A stretch of 64,000 nucleotides of DNA from Lutibacter citreus (GCF_003260195.1 NZ_QEIH01000009.1:124001-188000), one strand, 5' to 3'; counted from the first letter of the stretch, positions 53,192-63,361 are shown. Translations and numbers: made by a program. The notes: generated by a model not told the origin, from the letters alone.

Positions 53192-54523
53192 ATGAAACTA
53201 GTTGTACTTGGAGCGGGAGAAAGTGGTGTAGGAACCGCTATTTTGGGAAAACAAAAAGGGTTTGAAGTTTTTGTTTCAGATAAAGGTGCAATTGCTGAAA
53301 AATATAAAAAAGTTCTTTTAAATAATAATATTTCTTTTGAAGAAGGAAAACACACACTTGTTGAAATTTTTAATGCAGATGTGGTGATGAAAAGTCCTGG
53401 AATACCTGATGACGTTTCAATGATTATTGATTTGAAACAAAGAGGAATTCAGGTGATATCAGAAATTGAATTTGCTTCAAAATATACCAATGGTTTGATT
53501 GTGGGGATAACTGGTTCAAACGGAAAAACTACAACAACAATGTTGGTAAATCATATTTTGAAAAAAGCGGGTTTAAATGTTGGAATGGGAGGAAATATTG
53601 GAGAAAGTTTTGCTGAGCAGGTGGCAGAAAATAATTTTAAGATCCATGTATTGGAGTTGAGTAGTTTTCAACTAGATGGAATTGAAAAATTTGCGCCGCA
53701 TATAGCAATAATTACAAACATTTCTCCAGATCATTTGGATAGGTATAAATATAAGTATAAAAACTATATCAATTCAAAATTTAGGGTAACTGAAAATCAA
53801 ACTGAAAATGATTTTTTGATTTATGATTATGATGATGTAGAAATAGCAAAATGGTTAAGTGAAAATAAAGTTAAAGCAACGCTATTGCCTTTTTCGTTGA
53901 CAGAGGAATTGAAGCAAGGAGTATTTATAAAAGACAATAGCATAATAATAAAATATAAAACCGAAGATAAAATAATGGGTATATCAACATTAGCCTTAAA
54001 AGGTAAGCACAATACGAAAAATGCTATGGCAGCGGCTATGACTGCTTCGTTATTAAAAGTGAGAAACAACTCAATTAGAGAAAGTCTTGAGGATTTTGAA
54101 GGTGCAGAGCATAGACTTGAACCTGTTTTAAAAATAAATGATGTTCATTATATAAACGACTCAAAGGCTACTAATGTAAATGCAACTTATTATGCATTAG
54201 ATAGCGTAAAAACACCTACTGTGTGGATTGTTGGAGGTGTAGATAAAGGAAATGATTATTTAGATTTAATGCCTTTGGTAAGAGAAAAGGTAAAGGCAAT
54301 TATTTGCTTAGGAGTTGAAAATCAAAAAATAATACAAACATTTAGCAATGTAGTAGATTTAATAGTTGAAACAGCTGGAGCTGAAGAAGCTGTTAAAGTA
54401 GCTTATAAAATTGCGGAAAAAGGAGATACAGTTTTATTGTCACCTGCTTGTGCAAGTTTTGATTTGTTTGAAAGTTATGAAGATAGAGGTAAACAATTTA
54501 AAAAAGCAGTTAGAGAACTTTAA
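53192..54523 (+). CDS. murD: UDP-MurNAc-L-alanine:D-glutamate ligase
   Basis: It adds D-glutamate to UDP-MurNAc-L-Ala. The N-terminal Rossmann-like domain starts LVVLGAGESGVGTA, and the central ATP motif is ITGSNGKTTTTML. The C-terminal domain shows HRLEPV and NDSKATNVNAT. Length is 443 aa. Genes on both sides abut without spacing. Confidence 0.95.
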   Translation: MKLVVLGAGESGVGTAILGKQKGFEVFVSDKGAIAEKYKKVLLNNNISFEEGKHTLVEIFNADVVMKSPGIPDDVSMIIDLKQRGIQVISEIEFASKYTNGLIVGITGSNGKTTTTMLVNHILKKAGLNVGMGGNIGESFAEQVAENNFKIHVLELSSFQLDGIEKFAPHIAIITNISPDHLDRYKYKYKNYINSKFRVTENQTENDFLIYDYDDVEIAKWLSENKVKATLLPFSLTEELKQGVFIKDNSIIIKYKTEDKIMGISTLALKGKHNTKNAMAAAMTASLLKVRNNSIRESLEDFEGAEHRLEPVLKINDVHYINDSKATNVNATYYALDSVKTPTVWIVGGVDKGNDYLDLMPLVREKVKAIICLGVENQKIIQTFSNVVDLIVETAGAEEAVKVAYKIAEKGDTVLLSPACASFDLFESYEDRGKQFKKAVREL

Positions 54524-55717
54524 ATGAGAAATATATTAAAAAATATTGAGGGTGATCGCACTATTTGGGCTATTGTAGGCTTTATGGCTATTTTGTCATT
54601 TATGCCAGTTTATAGCGCAAGTACAAATTTGGTGTACGTGGCAAATTCTGGTACAACAACATATCACTTAATAAAACATGTTGTTTTATTATTCTTTGGT
54701 TTTTTAATTATATATGGAGTACATAAAATTCCATATAGATATTTTAGTGGAGGTTCATTTTTAATGTTGCCGATTGTATTTGTTTTGTTAATAGTAACGT
54801 TAGCTAAAGGAACCGTAATAGGAGGTGCTAATGCTAGTAGATGGATACAAATACCAGTGATAGGTATTGGGTTTCAAACTTCAACATTGGCAGGTTTAGT
54901 ATTAATGGTTTATGTGGCTAGATATTTGGCTAAGAATAAAGAGAAAACAATAATTTTTAAAGAAAGTTTATGGCAATTATGGTTGCCAGTTGCCGCAATT
55001 TTGAGTTGTATTTTACCAGCTAATTTTTCTACAACGGCAATTATTTTCTCAATGATTTTATTAGTAACATTTATTGGAGGATATCCAATTAAGTATTTGT
55101 CTTATATACTTGGTATGGGAATTATAGCATTAACAGTATTTGTTTTAGCCGCAAAAGCATTTCCAAGCGTTATGCCAAATAGGGTAGATACTTGGATAAG
55201 TAGAGTAGAGAATTTTTCTGATAAAAATGCCGAAGAAGGTTATCAGGTTGAAAAAGCAAAAATAGCAATTGCAAGTGGAGGTCTCCACGGTCGTGGACCA
55301 GGTAAAAGTGTGCAAAAAAACTTTTTACCACAATCATCTTCTGACTTTATTTTTGCTATTATAGTAGAAGAGTACGGTTTGATATTTGGTGCTTTAACCG
55401 TTATTTTAATGTATTTTTTGCTGTTATTCAGGATATTAGTAGCTGCAAAAAAAGCACAAACAATATTTGCAACTTTACTAATAATTGGCGTAGGTTTGCC
55501 GATCATTTTTCAGGCGATAATTAATATGGCTGTAGCAGTAAATTTATTTCCTGTTACGGGGCAAACATTACCGTTAATTAGTAGTGGAGGAACGTCAATT
55601 TGGATGACGTGTTTTGCCATTGGAATAATATTAAGTGTTACAGCAGATAAAGAGAAAATAATTAATTCAGAAACAGAGGAGAGTCCTTTAGATATATTAC
55701 ATGAAGCAATCGATTAA
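54524..55717 (+). CDS. ftsW: FtsW septal peptidoglycan polymerase
   Basis: This SEDS-family protein of 397 aa has about ten transmembrane helices and polymerises lipid II at the septum with its partner FtsI. Family features include [12 protein letters not shown], the conserved aspartate region in [18 protein letters not shown] and [10 protein letters not shown]. It overlaps murG by 17 bases. Confidence 0.94.
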   Translation: MRNILKNIEGDRTIWAIVGFMAILSFMPVYSASTNLVYVANSGTTTYHLIKHVVLLFFGFLIIYGVHKIPYRYFSGGSFLMLPIVFVLLIVTLAKGTVIGGANASRWIQIPVIGIGFQTSTLAGLVLMVYVARYLAKNKEKTIIFKESLWQLWLPVAAILSCILPANFSTTAIIFSMILLVTFIGGYPIKYLSYILGMGIIALTVFVLAAKAFPSVMPNRVDTWISRVENFSDKNAEEGYQVEKAKIAIASGGLHGRGPGKSVQKNFLPQSSSDFIFAIIVEEYGLIFGALTVILMYFLLLFRILVAAKKAQTIFATLLIIGVGLPIIFQAIINMAVAVNLFPVTGQTLPLISSGGTSIWMTCFAIGIILSVTADKEKIINSETEESPLDILHEAID

Positions 55718-56795
55718 CATCATATTGAGCGGAGGAGGAACTGGAGGTCATATTTATCCAGCTGTTTCAATAGCAAATGAGCTAAAGGAAAAATATCCTG
55801 ATGCAAATTTTTTGTTTGTTGGAGCAAAGGATAGAATGGAAATGGAAAAAGTTCCACAGTCTGGATATGATATTAAAGGGTTGTGGATTTCCGGATTGCA
55901 AAGAAAGTTAACATTAAAAAATTTAGCATTTCCTTTTAAGCTAATAAGCAGTTTGTGGAATGCTTTTAAAATAATTAAAGATTTTAAACCAACTGTTGTA
56001 ATTGGAACAGGTGGTTTTGCCAGCGGACCAACATTGTATGCTGCAAGTATGAAAGGCGTAAAAACGTTAATACAGGAACAGAATTCTTATCCTGGGATAA
56101 CAAATAAATTATTAAGTAAAAAAGCAACTAGTATTTGTGTTGCCTATGATGGTTTAGAACGGTTTTTTCCTTCAGAAAAGATATTGAAAACAGGAAATCC
56201 AGTGCGTCAAGATTTGTTGAACGTTAATAGTTTAAGAGAGGAGTCAATTAAGTTTTTTGGATTAGATAAAACCAAAAAAACGTTAGTTGTTATTGGTGGT
56301 AGTTTAGGCGCAAGAGCAATTAATAACTTGGTTGAAAAGCATATAAAATGGTTGGTAGAAAATGGAGTTCAAGTTATTTGGCAAACAGGTAAGTTGTATT
56401 ATGATGAATTTAAAAAATATGAAGAGTTAGAAGGGGTTCAAACTTTTGCATTTCTAAATAGAATGGATTTAACGTATGCAGCTGCTGACATTCTAATAAG
56501 TAGAGCAGGGGCAAGTTCTATTTCAGAATTGTGTATTGTTGGCAAGCCAGTAATATTTATTCCTTCGCCAAATGTAGCTGAAGATCATCAAACAAAAAAT
56601 GCATTGTCTGTTGTAAATAAAGATGCCGCTTTATTGTTAAAAGAAACAGAGTTAGAAATGTTTAAAACTATGTTCTTGGAATTAGTGAATAACACTGATT
56701 TACAAAATAAATTGAGTAAAAACATTAAAACTTTGGCATTGCCAAATGCAACAAAAGATATAGTAAAAGAAATTGAAAGGTTAATAATTAATTAG
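55701..56795 (+). CDS. murG: Lipid II-forming GlcNAc transferase
   Basis: It adds N-acetylglucosamine to lipid I on the inner face of the membrane. The N-terminal [11 protein letters not shown] and the C-terminal [12 protein letters not shown] are conserved glycosyltransferase motifs, and GTGGFASGP is present. Length is 364 aa. The stop TAG abuts the TTG start of murC. Confidence 0.95.
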   Translation: MKQSINIILSGGGTGGHIYPAVSIANELKEKYPDANFLFVGAKDRMEMEKVPQSGYDIKGLWISGLQRKLTLKNLAFPFKLISSLWNAFKIIKDFKPTVVIGTGGFASGPTLYAASMKGVKTLIQEQNSYPGITNKLLSKKATSICVAYDGLERFFPSEKILKTGNPVRQDLLNVNSLREESIKFFGLDKTKKTLVVIGGSLGARAINNLVEKHIKWLVENGVQVIWQTGKLYYDEFKKYEELEGVQTFAFLNRMDLTYAAADILISRAGASSISELCIVGKPVIFIPSPNVAEDHQTKNALSVVNKDAALLLKETELEMFKTMFLELVNNTDLQNKLSKNIKTLALPNATKDIVKEIERLIIN

Positions 56796-58142
56796 TTGAA
56801 TTTAGAAAATATACATAACGTTTATTTCATTGGAGTCGGAGGAATCGGAATGAGTGCTCTTGCCATCTATTTTAATAGTATTGGCAAGCATGTTGCTGGT
56901 TATGATAAAACACCAACAAATATAACTAACAACCTTCAAAATTTAGGAGTTGAAATTCACTTTGAAGATGCTGTAAATTTAATTTCTATACAATTTAAAA
57001 ATAAGGAAAATACATTAGTTGTTTATACACCGGCGATCCCAAGTGAACATAACGAATTAAATTATTTTTTAGATAATAATTATAAAGTTTTAAAACGGTC
57101 TGAAATTTTAGGCGAAATAACAAAAAATACAATTTGTTTGGCTGTTGCTGGTACTCATGGAAAAACAACAACTTCAACAATATTAGGACATATTTTAAAA
57201 GAAGCGAAGATAAATTCAACTTCATTTTTAGGAGGGATTTCTGAAAATTATAATTCTAACCTAATTTTAGGAGGTAGTGAAGTTTCAGTAGTAGAGGCAG
57301 ATGAATTTGATCGTTCATTTTTAAAATTATCCCCAAATATTGCTTGTATAACATCTATGGATGCGGATCATTTAGATATTTATGGGCAACATTCTGAATT
57401 GGAAAAATCATTTAGAGAATTTGCCGAAAAAGTATCAGATAAGCTTATTGTTAAAAAAGGATTGCCAATTGAAGGAGAAACCTTTGGTCTTGATGAAGAT
57501 GCAGATTATTATGCTTACAATATTAGAATAGAAAATGGAGCTTATATTTTTGATGTGAAAACACCTTTGGAAGCTATTGAAAATATAAAAATATATTTAC
57601 CAGGAAAACATAACGTGCTAAATGCAGTGGCAGCTTTGGCAATGGCAAATAGTTACGGAGTATCATTACCTGTTATTGCCAAAGCTTTACTAAATTTTAA
57701 AGGAATAAAAAGACGATTTACCTACAAAATTAATACTCCTAATTTAGTGCTTATTGATGATTATGCGCATCATCCAACTGAAATAAATGCGGTGGTTGAA
57801 TCGGTAAATGAAATGTATCCGAATAAAAAAGTTTTAGGGGTTTTTCAGCCTCATTTATATAGTAGAACAAGAGATTTTGTAGATGATTTTGCGCAAAGTT
57901 TATCAAAATTTGATGAATTAATTTTATTAGATATTTATCCTGCAAGAGAATTGCCAATTAAAGGTGTGAATTCCAGTTGGTTGCTCGATAAAATTGATAA
58001 TAAACACAAGCAAATTTCATCAAAAGAGAATTTAGTAGAAAATATAGGGAAATGTAATGCCGAAATTATCGTTGTAATAGGAGCAGGTGATATTGGGGAA
58101 ATGGTAGAAAAAATAAAAAATAGTTTAACAGTTGAAAGTTAA
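56796..58142 (+). CDS. murC: UDP-MurNAc:L-alanine ligase
   Basis: It adds the first amino acid to UDP-MurNAc. The N-terminal FIGVGGIGMSALA, the ATP motif AGTHGKTTTS and DDYAHHPTEI are diagnostic. It starts with TTG at 56796 immediately after the murG stop. Length is 448 aa. It overlaps ftsQ by 11 bases. Confidence 0.95.
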   Translation: MNLENIHNVYFIGVGGIGMSALAIYFNSIGKHVAGYDKTPTNITNNLQNLGVEIHFEDAVNLISIQFKNKENTLVVYTPAIPSEHNELNYFLDNNYKVLKRSEILGEITKNTICLAVAGTHGKTTTSTILGHILKEAKINSTSFLGGISENYNSNLILGGSEVSVVEADEFDRSFLKLSPNIACITSMDADHLDIYGQHSELEKSFREFAEKVSDKLIVKKGLPIEGETFGLDEDADYYAYNIRIENGAYIFDVKTPLEAIENIKIYLPGKHNVLNAVAALAMANSYGVSLPVIAKALLNFKGIKRRFTYKINTPNLVLIDDYAHHPTEINAVVESVNEMYPNKKVLGVFQPHLYSRTRDFVDDFAQSLSKFDELILLDIYPARELPIKGVNSSWLLDKIDNKHKQISSKENLVENIGKCNAEIIVVIGAGDIGEMVEKIKNSLTVES

Positions 58143-58854
58143 TTGGAATATCATAAAGGGTTTATTACTACTAGGTTTAGTGGTGTTTTTGTATGGGTTT
58201 TCCCATCATAAACATGATGCTAGAAAAGTAACTAATATAGCTGTTGAATTTGAGCAGGGAAACAACCTTTTTATGAATTATGAAATGGTTAATAAATTGT
58301 TAATACAAAAAGGAAAGACAGTTAAAAATGAAGCTAAAACTGTTATAGATTTACAGAAACTGGAGAAGAATGTTCTGTCACATTCTATGGTTGAAGATGC
58401 ATCAGTTTTTTTAACAGTTGATGGATTGCTTAAAACTATTGTAAAACAAAGAACCCCTATTGCAAGAGTTATATCCCATGGCCAAGATTATTATATAGAT
58501 AAACAAGCAAAAAAAATGCCTTTATCAGATAATTATTCGGCTAGAGTAATTTTAGTTTCTGGAAATATTACGGATAATGATATTGATGATATTTATCATT
58601 TAATTTCAAAAATTATAGAAGATGATTTTTTGAAAAAACAAATTATTGGAGTGCGTAAAATTGCGAATAAAGAATTTGTTTTAAATATGCGAATTGGTGA
58701 GCAAGAAATAGAAATAGGTAATTTGGAAAATTTGAATTTAAAATTTCAAAATTTAAAAGCCTTTTTTAATAAAACAATGGCAGACAAGACAATAGAGGAT
58801 TATAAAATAATAAATTTAAAATACAACAATCAGGTTGTTTGCACTAAAAAGTAA
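58132..58854 (+). CDS. ftsQ: Division protein FtsQ
   Basis: This bitopic protein of 240 aa has one transmembrane helix near the N-terminus (about residues 8-22, IKGLLLLGLVVFLYGF). A periplasmic region follows that fits the POTRA-beta architecture of FtsQ/DivIB, though sequence identity is low. It starts with TTG inside the murC 3' end. Its position between murC and ftsA is the main support. Confidence 0.85.
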   Translation: MKVNWNIIKGLLLLGLVVFLYGFSHHKHDARKVTNIAVEFEQGNNLFMNYEMVNKLLIQKGKTVKNEAKTVIDLQKLEKNVLSHSMVEDASVFLTVDGLLKTIVKQRTPIARVISHGQDYYIDKQAKKMPLSDNYSARVILVSGNITDNDIDDIYHLISKIIEDDFLKKQIIGVRKIANKEFVLNMRIGEQEIEIGNLENLNLKFQNLKAFFNKTMADKTIEDYKIINLKYNNQVVCTKK

Positions 58855-58857
58855 GGT

Positions 58858-60201
58858 ATGGAACATAATGATATTTCAGTAGGATTAGACATAGGAACAA
58901 CAAAGATTGTTGCTATGATAGGACGTAGAAATGAATATGGGAAAATAGAATTACTTGGAACGGGTAAGGCTAAAAGTTTGGGTGTGCACCGTGGTGTTGT
59001 AAATAATATTACTCAAACAATCCAGTCAATTCAAATGGCTGTAGATGAGGCAATAGCTGTTTCAGGAATTAATATTGATGAAGCTGTTGTTGGAATAGCA
59101 GGGCAGCATATTAGAAGCCTACAACATAGTGATTACATTACACGTCCTAATTCTGAAGAAGTAATTAGCGATGAAGATCTTGAAATGCTAGAAAAGCAGG
59201 TTCATAAATTGGTAATGTTGCCAGGAGAAGAAATAATTCATGTACTTCCACAAGAATTTAAAGTTGATGGACAAGGAGAAATAACAGAGCCTGTTGGGAT
59301 GTATGGTGGAAGATTAGAAGCTAATTTTCATGTAGTTGTAGGACAAGTTTCTTCAATTAGAAACGTTGGGCGTTGTATAAAAAGTGCAGGTTTAAATTTA
59401 GCAGGTATAACATTAGAACCTTTAGCTTCTGCAGAAGCTGTTTTAAGTACTGAAGAAAAAGAAGCTGGAGTAGCATTAATTGATATAGGAGGAGGAACAA
59501 CAGATTTAGCAATTTTTAAAAATGGAATAATTCGTCATACGGCGGTTATTCCTTTCGGAGGAAATGTTATTACAGAGGATATAAAAGAAGGTTGTTCAAT
59601 AATAGAAAAACAGGCTGAATTATTAAAAACAAAATTTGGATCAGCTTGGCCAGGAGAAAACAAGGATAATGAAATTGTTTCAATTCCAGGATTAAGAGGC
59701 AGAGATCCAAAAGAAATAACACTAAAAAACCTTTCAAGAATTATTCATGCACGTGTTGTTGAAATTATTGAACAAGTGTTTTTAGAAATAAAAAATTACG
59801 GTCACGAAGAGCCAAAGAAAAAATTGATAGCAGGAATTGTTTTAACAGGGGGTGGAGCGCAATTAAAACATTTAAAACAGCTAGTTGAATATATTACGGG
59901 AATGGATACTAGAATTGGATATCCTAACGAGAATTTAGCGGGAGATTCAGACGAAAGCTTATCAAGTCCACAATATGCAACAGCAGTAGGTTTATTAATG
60001 AATGGATTAAACCGATTAGATAAGAAGAAAATTAAATCAACTCAAGAAAAGGATATTCAAGACAAAGAAGCAGAGAATATTAAAGAAACTGAGATTGAAG
60101 AAGTTATTGAAGAAGAATCTGAAGATATTAAGGAGCCTAAAAAATCCATATTTGAGAAGTGGGGCGATAAATTCAGAGATTTTTTAGATAATGCAGAATA
60201 A
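58858..60201 (+). CDS. ftsA: Division protein FtsA
   Basis: This actin-like ATPase tethers FtsZ to the membrane. The phosphate-1 motif VGLDIGTTKIVAMIG, phosphate-2 motif ALIDIGGGTTDLAIF and adenosine motif IVLTGGGAQLKHL are present. A charged linker leads to a C-terminal amphipathic helix (IFEKWGDKFRDFLDNAE), the usual membrane anchor. Length is 447 aa. Confidence 0.95.
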   Translation: MEHNDISVGLDIGTTKIVAMIGRRNEYGKIELLGTGKAKSLGVHRGVVNNITQTIQSIQMAVDEAIAVSGINIDEAVVGIAGQHIRSLQHSDYITRPNSEEVISDEDLEMLEKQVHKLVMLPGEEIIHVLPQEFKVDGQGEITEPVGMYGGRLEANFHVVVGQVSSIRNVGRCIKSAGLNLAGITLEPLASAEAVLSTEEKEAGVALIDIGGGTTDLAIFKNGIIRHTAVIPFGGNVITEDIKEGCSIIEKQAELLKTKFGSAWPGENKDNEIVSIPGLRGRDPKEITLKNLSRIIHARVVEIIEQVFLEIKNYGHEEPKKKLIAGIVLTGGGAQLKHLKQLVEYITGMDTRIGYPNENLAGDSDESLSSPQYATAVGLLMNGLNRLDKKKIKSTQEKDIQDKEAENIKETEIEEVIEEESEDIKEPKKSIFEKWGDKFRDFLDNAE

Positions 60202-60247
60202 AATAAAATAGAAAGAAAAAGATAAGTAACACCAATAAATTTATACT

Positions 60248-62179
60248 ATGAGCAGTTCAGATTTTAGTAACATTTCATTCGATTTACCAAAAAACCAGTC
60301 AAACGTAATAAAAGTGATTGGAGTAGGAGGAGGAGGTAGCAATGCCGTAAACCATATGTACTTACAAGGAATTGATGGGGTTGATTTTGTTGTTTGTAAT
60401 ACCGATGCTCAGGCATTGCAAAGCAGCCCAATTCCAACAAAAATTCAATTAGGAGCTTCCTTAACTGAAGGGTTAGGAGCGGGAGCAAATCCTGAAGTGG
60501 GTGAACAAGCTGCTATGGAGAGTATTCAGGAAATTAAAGATATGCTGTCTACAAACTCTAAAATGGTGTTTATAAATGTAGGAATGGGTGGTGGTACAGG
60601 AACTGGTGCTGCGCCGGTAATTGCTAGGGTTGCTCGTGAGTTAGATTTGTTAACTATTGGTATTGTAACTATGCCTTTTTCTTTTGAAGGAAAAATGCGT
60701 AATGACCAAGCTCTAAAGGGAATTGAGCGTTTAAGAGAGTTTGTTGATTCTTTAGTGGTGATTAATAACAATAAATTACGTGAGGTTTATGGTAATCTTG
60801 GTTTTAAAGCAGGATTCTCAAAGGCAGATGAAGTTTTGTCTACGGCTTCTCGTGGTATTGCTGAAGTAATAACACACCACTATACTCAAAATATTGATTT
60901 AAAAGATGCCAAAACAGTGCTTTCTAACAGTGGTACAGCTATTATGGGGTCAGCTACAGCTTCAGGTCAAAATAGATCAGAAGAAGCTATTTCAAAAGCA
61001 CTAGATTCTCCGTTGTTAAATGATAACAAAATAATGGGGGCTAAAAATGTATTGTTATTAATTGTTTCCGGAACAGAAGAAATTACAATTGATGAGATAG
61101 GTGAAATTAATGACTTTATTCAAACTGAAGCAAAATCTAACGTTAACATAATAATGGGTGTTGGTGAAGATGAGAGTTTGGGAGATTCTATTGCTGTAAC
61201 AATTGTTGCTACGGGTTTTAATAAAGATCAACAACATGAAATTTCAAATACAGAAGCAAAAAAAATAATCCATACTTTAGGTGATGAGCAAGAAGCTTCA
61301 TTTGATTTTTCTGAAAAAAAGTTGAATGATACTAGTAAAAAAACAGATACAATTGAAAATGTTGTAAATCTTCCTGTTGAAGATGAGAAAGTTGTTTTTG
61401 ATTTAGGCGAGGAAGAAGAAGATTTTGAAATAATACCAACTACAGAATTTGTTAAAAATATTGATGTTGTTTATGAGGAAATATCTTCAGAAGTTATAAA
61501 AGAGGAGGATTTTGTTATTACTTCATTAAATGAAGAAGAAAAAGTAGAGATTCCAGAACCGAAAGAAAAACAAATAGAATTTACGTTTGATATTCCACTA
61601 TCTCAATTAAAGAAAAAACCAGTTGTTGAAGAGCAGAGAAAAGAGATTAAGGACCTTAAAGATATTGAAGTTGTAGATCCTAAAGTAGTTAAAACAGAAC
61701 AGCCTATAAAGAAAGATGCAGATGTATACTTTTCTTTGGAAGAATACAATGAGTTAGAGCAAAACTTATCTAAAGCAACTAAGAAAGTTGTTGAAGAAAA
61801 AACAGAAGTAATTATTAGTGAAGAGTTGAATTTAACAGTTCGTTCCGAAACAAGAAAGCCAGAAATTGATGTAAATGAACAAGTAGTTGTTGATTATAAA
61901 GAAGTTTCTCCACTTGATTTAACTATTTCAGAGTTGCAAGCAAGAGCTGAAGAAAGAAGAGAGAAAATGAAAAACTTTAATTACAAATTTGTGAATAAAG
62001 TAAATCAAAATATAGATGAGATTGAAAAAGAACCAGCATATAAACGTATGGGAGTTCAACTAGATCAGACATCACATTCATCAGAAAACAATCAATCTAG
62101 AACTACATTAAATATAGATGATAATGATGATATTCAATTAAGATCAAACAATTCATTCTTACATGATAATGTAGATTAA
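60248..62179 (+). CDS. ftsZ: Division protein FtsZ with a long C-terminal tail
   Basis: This tubulin-like GTPase forms the Z ring. The GTP-binding T-loop GGGTGTG is at residues 114-120, and the N-terminal GGGGSNAVNHM is typical. The globular core ends near residue 325. A tail of about 320 residues rich in Glu, Lys and Val follows, far longer than the tail of E. coli FtsZ (383 aa in total). It ends in a short conserved-looking peptide (DDIQLRSNNSFL). Long FtsZ tails occur in other flavobacteria from memory. A hairpin terminator follows. Confidence 0.94.
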   Translation: MSSSDFSNISFDLPKNQSNVIKVIGVGGGGSNAVNHMYLQGIDGVDFVVCNTDAQALQSSPIPTKIQLGASLTEGLGAGANPEVGEQAAMESIQEIKDMLSTNSKMVFINVGMGGGTGTGAAPVIARVARELDLLTIGIVTMPFSFEGKMRNDQALKGIERLREFVDSLVVINNNKLREVYGNLGFKAGFSKADEVLSTASRGIAEVITHHYTQNIDLKDAKTVLSNSGTAIMGSATASGQNRSEEAISKALDSPLLNDNKIMGAKNVLLLIVSGTEEITIDEIGEINDFIQTEAKSNVNIIMGVGEDESLGDSIAVTIVATGFNKDQQHEISNTEAKKIIHTLGDEQEASFDFSEKKLNDTSKKTDTIENVVNLPVEDEKVVFDLGEEEEDFEIIPTTEFVKNIDVVYEEISSEVIKEEDFVITSLNEEEKVEIPEPKEKQIEFTFDIPLSQLKKKPVVEEQRKEIKDLKDIEVVDPKVVKTEQPIKKDADVYFSLEEYNELEQNLSKATKKVVEEKTEVIISEELNLTVRSETRKPEIDVNEQVVVDYKEVSPLDLTISELQARAEERREKMKNFNYKFVNKVNQNIDEIEKEPAYKRMGVQLDQTSHSSENNQSRTTLNIDDNDDIQLRSNNSFLHDNVD

Positions 62180-62225
62180 AAATATTGCCCAAAGACAGGA
62201 ACCTTAGATTTAAATTCTAAGCTCG

Positions 62226-62275
62226 GAACCTGGAAATCTTTATGAAAATTAGAGATTTTCGGGTTCTTTTTTTTT
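62226..62275 (+). terminator. Terminator after ftsZ
   Basis: GAACC and AAATCT on the left pair with AGATTT and GGTTC on the right, separated by a small internal loop, followed by a run of T residues to about 62275. It closes the dcw cluster. Confidence 0.75.
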
Positions 62276-62300
62276 ATCTTCGCAATCAAAATAAGTTATT

Positions 62301-62750
62301 ATGAGTTTACAGCAAGATATAATGGTGAAATTAAAAGAAGCAATGAAATCGAAAGATTCTGTTGCCTTAGAATCACTAAGAGCAGTTAAGTCTGAAATTT
62401 TATTGGCTCAAACAAAAAGTGGAGCAACTGAAGATTTATCTAAAGAAGAAGAAATAAAACTAGTTCAAAAATTAGTAAAGCAAAGAAAAGATAGTGCAGC
62501 ACTTTATTTAGAGCAAGGTAGAAAAGATTTGGCTGAGCCAGAATTGGCACAAGTTGAGATAATTTCTCAATTTTTACCAGAACAAATGAGTGAAGAAGAT
62601 TTAAAGAGCTTTATTGGAGAAATAATTTCAAAAGTTGGAGCTTCTTCAATGAAAGATATGGGAAAAGTAATGGGAATGGCTTCAAAACAATTGGCTGGTA
62701 AAGCTGATGGTAAAGCTATTTCAGCAATAGTAAAGCAATTACTATCTTAA
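62301..62750 (+). CDS. GatB/YqeY domain protein
   Basis: The 149-aa protein matches the YqeY family, related to the tRNA-binding C-terminal domain of the amidotransferase subunit GatB. Motifs include LQQDIMVKLKEAMKSKDSVAL near the N-terminus and ISQFLPEQMSEEDL. Its precise role is unclear; a tRNA-linked function is supposed for the family. It directly precedes a tRNA-Arg gene. Confidence 0.9.
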   Translation: MSLQQDIMVKLKEAMKSKDSVALESLRAVKSEILLAQTKSGATEDLSKEEEIKLVQKLVKQRKDSAALYLEQGRKDLAEPELAQVEIISQFLPEQMSEEDLKSFIGEIISKVGASSMKDMGKVMGMASKQLAGKADGKAISAIVKQLLS

Positions 62751-62762
62751 AATAGAATAAAA

Positions 62763-62836
62763 GGCCTCGTGGCGCAACTGAATAGCGCACTGGATTTCGG
62801 CTCCAGCGGTTGTAGGTTTGAATCCTACCGGGGTCA
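62763..62836 (+). tRNA. tRNA-Arg (anticodon TCG)
   Basis: The acceptor stem GGCCTCG pairs with CGGGGTC (with two G-U pairs). A D stem of GCGC/GCGC, an anticodon stem CTGGA/TCCAG with loop TTTCGGC and a T arm GTAGG/CCTAC with TTTGAAT form a full cloverleaf of 74 bases. The anticodon TCG reads CGN arginine codons. The 3' CCA is not encoded. It ends before a hairpin terminator at 62843-62887. Confidence 0.95.
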
Positions 62837-62842
62837 CTTTTA

Positions 62843-62887
62843 AAAAACACAAACAATAGTAAATACTAGGGTTTGTGTTTTTTTTTA
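62843..62887 (+). terminator. Terminator after the tRNA
   Basis: AAAACACAAAC pairs with GTTTGTGTTTT across a loop of about 16 bases, followed by a long T run. Confidence 0.85.
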
Positions 62888-62981
62888 TTAATTGTGTACT
62901 TTTTTGTATGCTTTTTTCTTAAAAGTGTGTTAAAAAGCTTCTAAAATAATAAATACATTAAGATCGTTATGTGATTTTTGT

Positions 62982-63065
62982 TACATTTGCACCAATAGTT
63001 GAGGTTCTTAACCTCATTCTTTTTCATAGCAATTTACCCACCTCTCAAAGAAGTGGGTTTTTTTT
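62982..63065 (+). ncRNA. Candidate small RNA of about 70 nt
   Basis: A perfect -7 element, TACATTTG at 62982-62989, predicts a start near 62995. The RNA would hold a hairpin GAGGTT/AACCTC with a three-base loop (63001-63015) and a short single-stranded region. An intrinsic terminator follows, ACCCAC/GTGGGT (63036-63058) with eight T residues. The only overlapping ORF has no recognisable product. It may be one of the known flavobacterial small RNA motifs (for example Flavo-1), which I cannot verify. Confidence 0.6.
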
Positions 63066-63330
63066 ATCAATATTATTAATAATCCAACCTGTAAATTTGA
63101 ATTCTTTTACTATTAATTTAGTGAGAGATGGAAGTGCTCAAATAAGTGTTTATAAGTTTTTTATAAATGGATGATTTTTAAAGTAGGTGAGATAGTTTAT
63201 CTAAGTGTTATAAGAGCAAATACTTCTTGTTTTATTATTGAAATTCATATTTTAAATGTAAAATCTTAAAATTATTTTAATTGAATTTTTTAATATAAAC
63301 CTCTGTTAATAATTAAAATAGAATTAAAAT
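63066..63330. other. Intergenic DNA without a recognised feature
   Basis: Only short ORFs are present. One of 32 codons at 63171-63269 begins MIFKVGEIVYLSV, but it has no support beyond a faint resemblance to small DUF2158-type proteins. Confidence 0.5.
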
Positions 63331-63361
63331 TTGGTAATATAGTAAATGTTATATATTTTTA
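63331..63361 (+). promoter_or_regulatory. Promoter of the GntR regulator gene
   Basis: TTG at 63331-63333, a 20-base spacer and TATTTTTA at 63354-63361 match the consensus with one mismatch. Between it and the ATG lies ACCGGAACAGAACAG, a short tandem ACAG sequence that could be an autoregulatory site. Confidence 0.45.

Noticed and set aside
62971-63174. 67-codon ORF overlapping the candidate small RNA
   Set aside because: It reads through a promoter element, a hairpin and an intrinsic terminator with T run, and its product has no recognisable features.
63171-63269. 32-codon ORF beginning MIFKVGEIVYLSV
   Set aside because: The resemblance to small DUF2158-type proteins covers only about ten residues, and the rest does not match; too weak to call a gene or pseudogene.
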